Source: Bin52 sp965213935
GTDB taxonomy: Bacteria; Pseudomonadota; Alphaproteobacteria; Thalassobaculales; Thalassobaculaceae
DNA: 64,000 nucleotides
Assembly (NCBI GenBank): GCA_965213935.1
Contig: CBDCAO010000012.1
Location: 124,001 to 188,000 of the forward strand
Direction: 5' to 3'
In this document: positions 9,216-21,437 of the stretch, in pieces
How positions within the stretch are numbered: position 1 is the stretch's first letter
Layout: each line of letters opens with the position of its first letter
The notes under the pieces: generated by a model
Seen by the model: only the letters and a program-made list of their open reading frames with translations
What the model was told of the DNA's origin: nothing
Databases searched by the model: none
Translations under genes and position numbers: made by a program

Positions 9216-10695
9216 ATGAGCCTCTTGCAAATCAGCGGGCCCACGCGATTTCCGGGCCCTGAACGGGGGCGATTTTCGGAAAGAGAGGGGACACGGGGAC
9301 CGCCCAGTGGTCTGTTGGGGTTGTGAGACCAACAACATACTGACGAAAGGCAGTCTCCCCGATGCCCTTGTTCGAGAGTGCATCCGACCTCTGGTGCCGA
9401 TTTCAAGGCGAGTTGTTTCCCGAACTGACCGACGCCGTGGGCCGTCTGTCGGATCGGCACCGCAAGCTGGTTGCGGTGCTGGAGTTTGCGCCTCCCGAAG
9501 ACCATTTCATCGGCCAGCCCGGTTTTGTGGGCCGTCCCTGCGCGGACCGGGTGGCCCGCGCGTTCATTGCCAGGGCGATCTGGAACCTGGCGACCACGCG
9601 CGATCTGATCGACCGGATCGATGCGGATCCGGTGCTGCGACGGCTGTGCGGATGGCCACGGCGTTCCGCCATCCCGAGCGAGGCGACGTTCTCGCGTGCC
9701 TTCGCCGAGTGTGCCTCCAGCGACCTTCCGGCACGGATGCACGAAGCACTGGTCACCACGGCCCTGGAGACACCCATCGTCGGGCATGTCTCGCGCGATT
9801 CCACCGCGATCGAAGCGCGGGAGAAACCGGCACCGAAGCCGGCGAAGGCCGAAAGGCCGAAACGCAAGCGCGGCCGCCCACGCAAGGGTGAGGTGGTGGT
9901 GAAGGAAGACAAGCGGCTCGATGCGCAGCTGCGGATGGATCTCGCGGAAATGATCGCGGATCTGCCGAAGCAGTGCGACCGGGGCACGAAGCGAAATGCC
10001 AGGGGCCACACGGTGTCCTGGAATGGCTCCAAGCTGCATGTCGACCCGGCGGACGGCGGCATCCCGATCAGCTGCCTTCTGACCTCGGCGTCACTGCACG
10101 ACAGCCAGGCCGCGATCCCGTTGGCGACACAGACCGGGCAGAGGGTGACGGACCTGTACGAGTTGATGGACGCCGCCTGTGACGCGAAGCAGATCCACGA
10201 ATTCAGCACGAGCATGGGTCATGTCGCGATCATCGACCCCAATCCTCGTCGCGACGCCGCGCTCAAGGAGGCCGTGCGCCAGGACGCGACGGCGCAACGG
10301 GCACTCAACGATCGCGATGCGACGGCGGTCCGCTACGCCGAACGCACCAACAGCGAGAGGGTGAATGCCCGTCTGAAGGATGACGACGGTGGCCGTCATG
10401 TCCGGGTCCGAGGGGCGGCAAAGGTGTCCTGTCACCTCATGTTCGGCATCCTGGCACTGACCGTCGAGCACCTGCAGCGCCTCCTGCCCTGAACTCCCCG
10501 TCTGAAAACCGATCCCGATCGCTTCCCGCGCAAGCAGCGGTCACGCTCGCCCGGATTCCGCCGAATCGGGCCACATCCGCCAGATCAGGCCCCGGATGCG
10601 CGGCCCGGGACGGAAAATCGGCGCCAACCACCTCCATGAAGACCCGTCAGCGTTTCTCCCACCTGTCTGAGCTCGCAATCTTGAAAGAGGCTCTC
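9216..10695 (+). mobile_element. Insertion sequence with DDE transposase (IS5/IS1182-like)
   Basis: Imperfect terminal inverted repeats of about 20 bp bracket the transposase. The left end reads GAGCCTCTTGCAAATCAGCG at 9218-9237. The right end, read inward on the minus strand from 10693, is GAGCCTCTTTCAAGATTGCG. They match at about 15 of 20 positions, including the first nine. No clear target-site duplication was found, so the exact ends are uncertain by a few bases. Confidence 0.75.
9362..10492 (+). CDS. DDE transposase of an IS5/IS1182-like element
   Basis: A 376-residue transposase that cuts and joins the element's ends. An N-terminal DUF772-like helical domain (about residues 15-130, with ARAFIARAIWNLATTRDLID) precedes a DDE RNase-H fold. 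The visible acidic residues are the D of HVSRDSTAIEA (about residue 147), the D of TSASLHDSQAAIPLA, and the E of NSERVNARLKD near the C-terminus. A basic insert (KAERPKRKRGRPRKG, about residues 160-180) with AT-hook character sits between the first two. The length is normal for the family and no frame disruption is seen, so the enzyme may be active. It is the only gene in its element. Confidence 0.9.
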   Translation: MPLFESASDLWCRFQGELFPELTDAVGRLSDRHRKLVAVLEFAPPEDHFIGQPGFVGRPCADRVARAFIARAIWNLATTRDLIDRIDADPVLRRLCGWPRRSAIPSEATFSRAFAECASSDLPARMHEALVTTALETPIVGHVSRDSTAIEAREKPAPKPAKAERPKRKRGRPRKGEVVVKEDKRLDAQLRMDLAEMIADLPKQCDRGTKRNARGHTVSWNGSKLHVDPADGGIPISCLLTSASLHDSQAAIPLATQTGQRVTDLYELMDAACDAKQIHEFSTSMGHVAIIDPNPRRDAALKEAVRQDATAQRALNDRDATAVRYAERTNSERVNARLKDDDGGRHVRVRGAAKVSCHLMFGILALTVEHLQRLLP

Positions 10696-10758
10696 CCTTG
10701 TGAAAATGCCTCAGCCTGTCCCATAGGCGCTGACGTCAGACATTCTTTGTAAGTCCCG

Positions 10759-11763
10759 TCATTGTCTGTCTATGTCTAGATAGATGCCGGAGCCGATGAC
10801 AATTTTCTGATCGCTGTTGGGCACCGTCATGCTCACCGCGTAGCCAAGCTTCGGGGAACCGGTGTCCTCGTCTCCCTCGACGGCCGGGTTGTCGTAGTGG
10901 TACCGCAGGAACTTCCGTCCCTCGCGCCGCGCACCGCCGATCAGCTCTTCCGCGATCTTCACCCCTTTGGAGTCCGTACGCTTCATGTCGGTGACCTTGC
11001 CCTCGCGATAGGGTTCCGATCCGTGAAACATGGTGACGCCCTCGCTACCCGCGCCACTCACAACCCATAGGTAGATGGCCCCTGATTTCCAGTCCCCTCC
11101 TTCGACCCGGAAGGCGTTTGCGACCGGGGTGTAGCCGCTATAGCCTTTGGACAGGACGCCTTCGCGGTACACCTTGGCCGCTTCCTCGACGAAGGCGATG
11201 AGTGTCTCGCGGTCCACAACCTTCGATGCGGTGACGGAGGGTTTCGGCAAGTCAGCGATCTGGACCGGGACATGGGAAACATCCTGCGAGTAGCCGCCGA
11301 CCAGCACGAATCGCCTTGCGGTGATCCCGGAGATGTATTCCACAGCGTATGCCGTCTTCGGCCCACCGTCGTGGTATTTGACGAAGCCGCCGCCTCGGGC
11401 AGCGGCCGCGAAGAGTTCCTCGACAACCTTGGTTCCTTGTTCGTCCTCAACGCCTAGCAGGTTCCTGCTCTCCGCCGCTTGATCGCGGCCGTGGATGAAC
11501 GGCTCCCCGCTTTCGAAGAAGATGATGAGGAACATCTCTCCAGACTTCCAGTTTCCCTCCGTTCTGAGCTCGGATTTGAAGCTCATTATTTCGCCAACTT
11601 CTGTGATTGCCTCAATATGCGCCTTCGACCCTTCGACGAAAGCCTTTAGGGTTTCATCGTCCTTGACCTGGGCCGCAGTCGTCCTGGCCCCGGCAGCGCC
11701 GCTCGTCAACACGATCAATGCCAAAGCGGCAAGGGCCGTCGTTACCTTGAGGCGTCGTCGCAT
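10759..11763 (-). CDS. Periplasmic protein with two Cache domains
   Basis: The 334-residue product begins with a signal peptide (MRRRLKVTTALAALALIVLT..., cleavage near AGARTTA). Two homologous single-Cache units follow, roughly residues 30-165 and 175-334. Each starts with a helix of the type ETLKAFVEGSKAHIEAI / ETLIAFVEEAAKVYREG and carries NWKSGEMFL / DWKSGAIYL and YHDGGPKTAYAVEYI / YHYDNPAVE...KLGYAVSM. Cache folds bind small ligands such as organic acids or amino acids. No transmembrane or signalling output domain is attached, so this is a free periplasmic binding protein. It is flanked by an IS on one side and the split methylase gene on the other, with no obvious operon partner. The ligand cannot be inferred. 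Confidence 0.85.
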   Translation of the reverse strand: MRRRLKVTTALAALALIVLTSGAAGARTTAAQVKDDETLKAFVEGSKAHIEAITEVGEIMSFKSELRTEGNWKSGEMFLIIFFESGEPFIHGRDQAAESRNLLGVEDEQGTKVVEELFAAAARGGGFVKYHDGGPKTAYAVEYISGITARRFVLVGGYSQDVSHVPVQIADLPKPSVTASKVVDRETLIAFVEEAAKVYREGVLSKGYSGYTPVANAFRVEGGDWKSGAIYLWVVSGAGSEGVTMFHGSEPYREGKVTDMKRTDSKGVKIAEELIGGARREGRKFLRYHYDNPAVEGDEDTGSPKLGYAVSMTVPNSDQKIVIGSGIYLDIDRQ

Positions 11764-11827
11764 CGGATTCTCCTGAACCGGGATTGTCTGAAAGGCGCAG
11801 CAATACTAGACCTGCTTGGCGACACTG

Positions 11828-13410
11828 TCATGAACCCTCGTCGGCCTCGACGGCCATGATCGCGGCCAGCACCGCCAGGCGTTCACCCGCCGGCATGGCC
11901 TTGTAGCGCCGGCTCCAGTTGGCCGCCTTGCGCTTGATGCGCTGGCGGTCGGTGAAGTTCCGGCCCGCATAGCTCGCCCAGTGCACCCGGTCGGGCGCGA
12001 AGTTGAACCACACGACCTCGGTCCGCACCTGGCCCTGCGTCGTCACCTGCAGCGCCAGCCGGCGCCAGCCCGCCAGCAGATCGTCATACAGCGCAGACGG
12101 ATGACCCGAAATCATCACCTGGCAGGGCAGACCCTTGAGCAGGTCGAGGAGCGCGACATGGTCCGCTTCCTCATACTCGAAGCGATAGCGCTGCGACGAA
12201 CGCCGGGTCGCGTGCAGATAGGGCGGATCGCTGTAGACCAGCTCCGGGCCCAGGAACGGGTACGAGGCCAGAAAGGAATGGGCGCAGCCGTGGTGAAGCT
12301 CCACCGGGTAGTCGCACGAGAACGCCGCAAGCGCTCTCTCGTCACGGTCGATCCCGATCGAGCGCATGGCCGGAGCCTTGGTCGGGTAGGCCACTGGCGC
12401 GCGCATCCTTAGGTGAAGGCTTATCCGGTCCCGCTCTTTCGATTGCGGGTGGGAGCGCAGTTCCACCATAGACCACGTTTCCAGCGGCCCCCCTGAAATT
12501 CCGTACGTCCGGTTTTCCCGGGTACGGCTTCAAGCATCAGGCACCTCTCAGTTCGGTACGGGGCCTTCCGCAGCGTCGTCGAGGTAAAGGCTGACCCAGC
12601 CATACCCCCGATCGGGCGCCGCGTTTGCTCCGCCCTTCGACGGTGCCGCCCACCGACTGATCGTCCGTCACTGCGTACGGACGCGTCGGCTGCACACATC
12701 GCCACCTGTGCCCTGAGGTCCTCGCTCCAGACGGGTTGTGTTGTTCCGTCCCTCGTCGCTTACTCGACCTCATCCGCCAGTGAAAGAAACTCCGTGCCAT
12801 TTCCCGCATCGCGGTTATAGGTCCGGTCCTTGACATTCAAGGGTCATCCTGTCTGCTTCTTTCACCTTCCGGTCTTTCACCACTGAACTTTCCCGGATTG
12901 CCGCCGTCTCTACCCCGGAGAACCCAATGCGTGCTCCTCAGTTCTTCCGCATCGGCACTGGCCATCAGGCTGAAGCGAGGCCCTTGGCATTCTCGAATGT
13001 CCCACAAATCAGCTTCATGTGGGGCGCTGTTTCGAGGCTTCATACAATCGTTCGCTTTCGCTACGGCCCTCCGGTTTGCTCGCCACCCTGGCTGACCGGA
13101 CCAGCACAGCTCTGTGTCTCCACCGGCCCACGGTGACTTCCTACATCCCTGCTCGCTGGCCTCGGGTCACCCCGAGACCAGTGGGATATGCTACGGCACC
13201 ATACTGAGAACTGTGCCGGCGGGACTTTCACCCGCAAGTTCAGCAGCTAGACTCGCTGCACCGCTTCATCAGCGCACCGCCCCCAAGATGCGTTTCGAGA
13301 TATGCAGAATGTGGGGGCATCAACGCGACCAGCGCCTGGCTCAGACCGGTCGTCGCCTTCGATCCGAAATACCCCACCGGCTGCTCCTCTCGCATGAGAG
13401 TGCAACCCAT
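11828..13410 (-). CDS. DNA adenine methylase (D12 class) interrupted by a group II intron
   Basis: The gene is in two exons. Exon 1 (13410-13262; ATG at 13410 or 13395) encodes the S-adenosylmethionine motif: GYFGSKATTGLSQALVALM followed by YLETHLGGGALMKR. Exon 2 (12380-11828) begins KAPAMRSIGIDRDERAL and carries the catalytic motif YSDPPYLHATRR. Joining 13262 to 12380 gives codon CG|C and an uninterrupted 233-residue protein in which MKR-KAPAMRSIG reads as in intact relatives. The enzyme would methylate adenine N6 at a short target. No restriction partner is adjacent, so it is an orphan methylase, possibly phage- or island-derived. Without splicing, translation ends within the intron a few codons after the junction, so activity depends on splicing. 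Exon-2-only annotation would misread this as a 213-residue truncated protein. Confidence 0.85.
12381..13261 (-). mobile_element. Group II intron without an ORF, 881 nt, inside the methylase gene
   Basis: The 5' end at 13261 reads GTGCAGCGAG (GUGYG-like) and the 3' end at 12381 reads CTACCCGAC (AY end). A domain V hairpin lies at 12495-12531: paired CCGTAC/GTACGG and CCGG/CCGG arms, a GAAA loop and a two-base AC bulge. A domain VI-like hairpin follows (about 12491-12471). The exon-binding site CGCTTCA (12977-12971) is the exact complement of the last seven bases of exon 1, TGAAGCG (13268-13262). A second pairing, GCGCT in the exon with AGCGC at 13028-13024, fits EBS2. There is no reverse transcriptase or maturase frame, so it could splice but would need a helper in trans to move. 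Confidence 0.85.
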
Positions 13411-13537
13411 GGGCCCCTGTGCCTATAGGCCAAGGAGGAAATCATCGGGGAAATCATCGACCCGACGACGGCGAAACGGCGCCGGCAGCGAGCAACATCA
13501 GCACGCACTCGGAACTGGCGGCGGGGTACCTGGGTAG

Positions 13538-13665
13538 TTACGTTTCGAGTTGATAGCGCCGGTTGTAGCGCCAGGCGAAACTGGCGAGATAGCGTCCGGC
13601 GTGATCGAGGCCGAGCTTGCGATAGGTCCCGGTGATCGCGCACTTGAGGTTGTGGACGTGATCCG
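13538..13665 (-). pseudogene. IS1595-family (ISXO2-like) transposase, C-terminal remnant
   Basis: The minus strand encodes DHVHNLKCAITGTYRKLGLD, continuing HAGRYLASFAWRYNRR, and stops at 13538. This is the characteristic end of ISXO2-domain transposases (conserved HVN..., GTY...H, RYL..F.YR.NRR). Nothing upstream of the HVHN motif is recognisable, so only the last ~45 residues remain. It abuts relBE-like debris on the opposite strand. Confidence 0.65.
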
Positions 13666-13885
13666 ACTCGCCGTCGAACACTACCTCGAAGACTTCGACG
13701 ATCTCTCCGTCGCCATCGACCGGCCCGCGACCCGGGGAGACCCGGTGCTGGACTGGGACCAGGTCCGGCGTGCGCTGCTCGATACGGATCAGGGAGAGCG
13801 CGGCCAGGGAGCCGAGGCGCATCCTCAGGCCGGACCGGACGCGCATCGTCACCGCCATCGACCGGCTGGACGAGCCCCCGATGAT
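13641..13885 (+). pseudogene. relBE-type toxin-antitoxin remnant
   Basis: One plus-strand frame reads EHYLEDFDDLSVAIDR and GDPVLDWDQVRRALLDTD, which looks like the C-terminal half of a RelB-type antitoxin. An overlapping frame shifted by one reads IRIRESAAREPRRILRPDRT and RIVTAIDRLDE, like the N-terminus of a RelE/ParE-type toxin. The overlap of antitoxin end and toxin start is normal for the family. The antitoxin lacks its DNA-binding half and the toxin is cut off after about 35 residues, so neither can be functional. Confidence 0.55.
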
Positions 13886-14039
13886 TACTCTTTATGGTTT
13901 GGTATAAGGTAGAGGACCTCGGTGCCAACCACCATTCGCCGCCATGAGAGGAAGACGGTGCCCGGGTCATCGGCAGGCTGCCACAGCGCGAGTTCGGCAT
14001 TGATCCGGCGCAGGACGTTCGCCGCCGACCGCGCCACAT
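13886..14039 (-). other. Unrecognised coding-like fragment
   Basis: A minus-strand frame here carries RRINAELALWQPADDPGTVF and GTEVLYLIPNHKE to a stop at 13885. It looks protein-like but matches nothing I recognise. It has no start or ribosome-binding site of its own and is probably more debris of the same accessory patch. Confidence 0.25.
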
Positions 14040-14091
14040 GCACCCACCCCGGTGGTCCGGTCCGCGTCAACACCTGCGGAGTGCAAAGCGC

Positions 14092-15882
14092 ATGACGAGA
14101 CGCCGGGACCTGCCGATCACGGCGATCCTCATGCTCGGTGTCGGCGGGATCGTGCTCACGGCGCTCGCCTCGATCTACCTGCTCGGTCTCCTGGTCGCGA
14201 TACGCAACACCACCGATCTGACCACGCTGCGTGCCGAGCGCAGTCTCGATGGCCTGACCCGGGCCATCCGCATGCACGTCGCACCGGCGGAAGCCCACGC
14301 GAGGCACGCCGCGGGCCTGGTCGCACGGCTTGACGGAGCTCCCGGACCGGACGCGGTCGACCGGCTGCACACCACCATGGCACTGATCCCGCACCTGCGA
14401 CACGCCGGATTTCTGGGGGTGGACGGCACCTATCTGCGATACGGCAGATCCGGCCGCTACGAGCTGTCCACCTGGACCGGGGACGAAGGGGTTGCACGCC
14501 TGTTTGCCACCATGGCGCCGGACGCCGATGCCCTCTGGCTCGATCCGGCCTACCTTTCCTCGATCCGCCGGACCGTCATTCCGGTGGTGGTCCCGGTCAG
14601 CCGGGACGGGCAGCTGATCGGCGTGACAGCGGCGGGGGTGACCTTGCGCGAACTGTCCCGGTTCGTCTACGACCTCGCACCGGAAGCATCCGGTACGGCC
14701 TTCATCCTGCGAGGCACCACACATGTCATCGCCCACCCGAAACTGCTCGGCGTTCCGATCGAAAACCTTATCGGACCCGACCGACCGCTGCCCGACCTCG
14801 CGGTGCTTGAAGATCCGATCCTGCAGGCCCTTGCACACGGCGAAGGCCGCGCCCCGTGGGTGATCGGAGCCGGTCAGCGCGCCAATGCCCGTTTCGTGAC
14901 CTCCGAACAGGGCGAAGAGCACATCCTGCTGTGGGAGGAACTCGCGGACTATGACAGCGTCCCCTGGCTGGTCGGGTTCCACGCTCCGGCCGATGCCCTC
15001 GAAGGCGCCAATGTCTGGACAAGACTGATCAGGGCCGCAACCGTGGGGCTGATGCTGGTCGCGCTTGCGCTCGCGGCCCTGTTCCTGCTGGGCCGCTACA
15101 TCCGCCGGCCGGTGCGCGAGCTTGCCCGGCTGTCGTTGCAGGTCCGCGACCTGGACTTCTCCAGCGCTCCGACAGCGCGTGCCTCGCTGGTGCGCGAGTT
15201 CAACGAGGCCGGTGACGCCTTTGCCCGGATGCTCGAAGGGCTGACGCTGTTCGCAACCTTCGTGCCGAGAGCGCTGGTGCTCAGGCTGATGCGCTCGGGC
15301 GCCGGGGTCGAGCTGTCGGAACAGCGCGCGGTGACGGTGATGTTTACCGATATTGCCGGGTTCACCGGGATGTCCGAACGCCTGTCGGCCGGCGAAGTGG
15401 CCGGAGTGCTGAACCGGCACTTCGCGCTGCTCAACCACGGGATCGAACAGGAAGACGGCACCGTCGACAAGTACATCGGCGACAGCATGATGGCGTTCTG
15501 GGGCGCGCCCGAGGACCAGGACGACCACGCCGCCCGCGGGTGCCGGGCGGTCCGGGCCATCGCCGAAGCGGTCCGGGCCGACAACCTCGAGCGCCGGGAA
15601 CGCGGCGACGAGGCGTTGCGCCTGCGCATCGGTGTTCACACCGGCCCGGTGATCGCCGGCACCATCGGCGCACCCGGCCGTGTCAACTACACGCTTGTCG
15701 GCGATACAGTCAACGTCGCCAACCGCATCGAACAGCTCGGCAAGGACATCGCGCCGGAGGACGATGTGGTGGTGCTGGCGAGCGGCGAGACCATCGCGGA
15801 CGCCGGACTCGACGCCCCCGAGGTCGGCGCCTTCGACATTCGCGGACGCGCGGGCCGGATCACGGTCTTCAGGCTGGCGTGA
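14092..15882 (+). CDS. Membrane-bound class III adenylate/guanylate cyclase with Cache-like sensor
   Basis: A 596-residue protein that would make a cyclic nucleotide in response to an extracytoplasmic signal. A first membrane segment (about residues 8-32, ITAILMLGVGGIVLTALASI) leads into a ~290-residue periplasmic dCache-like region with ILRGTTHVIAHPKLLG. A second membrane segment (about residues 325-347) is followed by a HAMP linker (RYIRRPVRELARLSLQVRDL) and a cyclase domain. That domain has the metal-binding MFTDIAGFTGMSERLSAGEV, DKYIGDSMMAFWGAPEDQ, GVHTGPVIAGTIGAPGR and the transition-state NVANRIEQL. The start is ATG 14092 (MTRRRDLP), with GCGGAG about ten bases upstream; an upstream ATG at 14038 has no such site. 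It is a single gene convergent with the acyl-CoA ligase downstream. Confidence 0.92.
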   Translation: MTRRRDLPITAILMLGVGGIVLTALASIYLLGLLVAIRNTTDLTTLRAERSLDGLTRAIRMHVAPAEAHARHAAGLVARLDGAPGPDAVDRLHTTMALIPHLRHAGFLGVDGTYLRYGRSGRYELSTWTGDEGVARLFATMAPDADALWLDPAYLSSIRRTVIPVVVPVSRDGQLIGVTAAGVTLRELSRFVYDLAPEASGTAFILRGTTHVIAHPKLLGVPIENLIGPDRPLPDLAVLEDPILQALAHGEGRAPWVIGAGQRANARFVTSEQGEEHILLWEELADYDSVPWLVGFHAPADALEGANVWTRLIRAATVGLMLVALALAALFLLGRYIRRPVRELARLSLQVRDLDFSSAPTARASLVREFNEAGDAFARMLEGLTLFATFVPRALVLRLMRSGAGVELSEQRAVTVMFTDIAGFTGMSERLSAGEVAGVLNRHFALLNHGIEQEDGTVDKYIGDSMMAFWGAPEDQDDHAARGCRAVRAIAEAVRADNLERRERGDEALRLRIGVHTGPVIAGTIGAPGRVNYTLVGDTVNVANRIEQLGKDIAPEDDVVVLASGETIADAGLDAPEVGAFDIRGRAGRITVFRLA

Positions 15883-15888
15883 GCAACT

Positions 15889-17535
15889 TCACAGCTCCCT
15901 GGCCTGCTCGCGCAGCACGAATTTCTGGATCTTGCCGGTCGATGTTTTCGGCAGGTCGCAGAACACGATGGTGCCCGGCACCTTGTAGTGCGCAAGGGCG
16001 TCGCGGCACCAGGCGATCACCTCCGCCTCGGTCAGACCGTCATGGCCGGGCGCCCGGGTGATGAATGCACAGGGTGTCTCGCCCCACTTCACGTGCGGTT
16101 GGGCCACAACCGCCGCCTCCATGATCGCCGGGTGCCGGTAGAGCGCTTCCTCGACCTCGAGCGAGGAAATGTTCTCGCCGCCGGAGATGATGATGTCCTT
16201 GGACCGGTCCTTGACCTCGGCGTACCCGTCGGGATGCATGACCGCAAGATCGCCGCTGTGAAACCAGCCATGGGCGAACGCCTCGGCGGTGGCGGCGGGG
16301 TTGCGGAGGTACCCCTTCATCACCGTGTTGCCGCGCATCCAGATCTCACCCATGGTCTCGCCGTCGGCGGGCACGTCGCGGCCGGTCTGTGGATCGACCA
16401 CCCGGAACCCTTCCAGTGTCGGGTACCCGACACCCTGTCGCGCCATGCGCGTCGCCTTCTCGTCAAGCTCCAGCCCTTCCCATTCCGGCGGCCAGGCGCA
16501 GATGCCGGACGGGCCGTAGGTCTCGGTCAGACCGTAAAGATGCGTGACCCGGAACCCGATGCGTTCCATACCGGCGATCACCGCACTGGGTGGCGCGGCA
16601 CCGCCGGTCGCGATCTCGACGCGGTGAGTGAAGCGCCGCTGCACCTCGGCGGGAGCATGGATCAGCAGGTTGAGCACGATCGGCGCGGCGCACATGTGCG
16701 AAACCCGGTGCTCGGCGGTCAGCCGGAAGATCAGCGCCGGATCGACCGTGCGCAGACAGACGTGGGTTCCGCCGACCGCGGTCACGCCCCAGGTGAAGGT
16801 CCAGCCGTTGCAGTGGAACATCGGCAGGGTCCACAGGTAGCGCGTGTGCGAGTCGAGGCCGAATGCGATGGCATTGCCCATGGCGTTGAGAAACGCACCG
16901 CGATGGTTGAACACGACCCCCTTCGGGTTTCCGGTCGTTCCCGAGGTGTAGTTGACCGCCATGGACTCCCACTCGTTCGCGGGCCGGGGCCAGTCGGGAT
17001 CGGCGTCACCCTCGGCGAGAAAGGACTCGTAGTCGACTTCGCCGATCAGCTCCCCTGACGGGGCCAGTTCATCATCGATCCCGACCACGGCCGGAGAGGT
17101 GTCCATGCGCGCGAGAGCGTCCTCCGTCAGCGCCGAGAACTCCCGGTCGACCAGTACCAGCCGGGCGCCGCAATGCTCGAGAATGAAGGCGATGGTCGCC
17201 GCATCGAGACGGTAGTTGAGCGCGTTCAGCACCGCACCGGCCATGATCACGCCGTAGTGGGCCTCGAGCATCGCCGGAGTGTTGGGCGCGATGATCGACA
17301 CCACGTCACCCTTGCCGATGCCCCGGCGCATCAGGGCCGAGGCCATGCGCCGGGCCCGGTCACGGAAATCACGGTAGGTCAGCCGCAGGCTGCCATGGAT
17401 AACCGCGGTCTTCTCCGGCCAGGTCGCGCCCGCCCGCTCGAGAAAGTCGGCCGGAACCAGGGGAACGTGGTTGGCCGCGTTGGCACTCAGTCCGGTGTCG
17501 TCCATGCTCATGCCAGCTCCGTTGTGTCCGCTCAT
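15889..17535 (-). CDS. Acyl-CoA synthetase (AMP-forming ligase)
   Basis: A 548-residue cytosolic enzyme that activates a carboxylic acid with ATP and CoA. The AMP-binding motif YTSGTTGNPKGVVFNHRGA lies near residue 190. THLYGLTETYGPSG, WFHSGDLAVMHPDGY, RSKDIIISGGENISSLEVEE and the C-terminal catalytic lysine in KTSTGKIQKFVLRE are all present. The overall pattern resembles medium-chain or cinnamate-type ligases (FadD3/DmdB-like), but the substrate cannot be fixed. ATG at 17535 gives the longest form; ATG at 17511 (MSMDDTG) has GGAG spaced correctly upstream and may be the true start. It is convergent with the cyclase, with 6 bases between stops. Confidence 0.92.
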   Translation of the reverse strand: MSGHNGAGMSMDDTGLSANAANHVPLVPADFLERAGATWPEKTAVIHGSLRLTYRDFRDRARRMASALMRRGIGKGDVVSIIAPNTPAMLEAHYGVIMAGAVLNALNYRLDAATIAFILEHCGARLVLVDREFSALTEDALARMDTSPAVVGIDDELAPSGELIGEVDYESFLAEGDADPDWPRPANEWESMAVNYTSGTTGNPKGVVFNHRGAFLNAMGNAIAFGLDSHTRYLWTLPMFHCNGWTFTWGVTAVGGTHVCLRTVDPALIFRLTAEHRVSHMCAAPIVLNLLIHAPAEVQRRFTHRVEIATGGAAPPSAVIAGMERIGFRVTHLYGLTETYGPSGICAWPPEWEGLELDEKATRMARQGVGYPTLEGFRVVDPQTGRDVPADGETMGEIWMRGNTVMKGYLRNPAATAEAFAHGWFHSGDLAVMHPDGYAEVKDRSKDIIISGGENISSLEVEEALYRHPAIMEAAVVAQPHVKWGETPCAFITRAPGHDGLTEAEVIAWCRDALAHYKVPGTIVFCDLPKTSTGKIQKFVLREQAREL

Positions 17536-17625
17536 CCGGGACCCGGTTTCTGCACGCCGTCGCTTCGCGGGTACAGGGTGGCACGGTTTTCAGGGAGGCA
17601 CAAAGGCGGCATCCGTTCGCAGTTC

Positions 17626-21115
<3,490 letters not shown>

Positions 21116-21123
<8 letters not shown>

Positions 21124-21382
21124 GGTGGAAGGACCGGATCATGTGCAGCACATCGGTATCGTACACCGCCGGCGGCACCTCCATCCCGGAGATCCAGGTG
21201 TAGAGTCGGGGGTCCTCGATCGCGAGCAGGGCCTCGTAGGCGTCGAGCTGGTCGGGCCCCAGGCCGGCAAGCCGTGCCCGCGCGAACCGGCCGAGCAGCA
21301 GGTCGGTCTCCCGGGTTCCGGTGTACAGGCTGCGGTACAGCAGCTTCCTGCGGCGTTCCGCCAGGGTCGGGCTGTCGGGCAT
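21116..21382 (-). CDS. sdhE: Succinate dehydrogenase flavinylation factor SdhE
   Basis: An 88-residue protein of the SdhE/Sdh5 family, which helps covalent attachment of FAD to succinate dehydrogenase and fumarate reductase. It carries the hallmark RRKLLYRSLYTGTRETDLLL (the RGxxE motif appears as TGTRE), then YEALLAIEDPRLYTWISG. Family length is typical. It overlaps mfd by 8 bases; sdhE next to mfd/recG is a common alphaproteobacterial arrangement. No recG is seen here. Confidence 0.95.
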
Positions 21383-21437
21383 GAACTGTCTCCGCCTGCG
21401 CCGCGCGAGGCGCCGCGCACCGTGCCGGTGCAGTGGT

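Noticed and set aside
11828..12469. Reading the methylase as a 213-residue protein starting at 12469
   Set aside because: Its first ~30 residues lie in the intron and lack the cofactor-binding motif; the true N-terminus is exon 1 at 13410-13262.
12837..13207. Several short ORFs within the intron (for example 12927-13136)
   Set aside because: They do not resemble reverse transcriptase or maturase and lie in structured RNA sequence; intron shadows.
13885..15639. 584-codon minus-strand frame opposite the adenylate cyclase
   Set aside because: No recognisable domain; the plus strand encodes an unmistakable Cache-HAMP-cyclase protein. Only its last ~45 codons (beyond the cyclase start) might be debris of something else.
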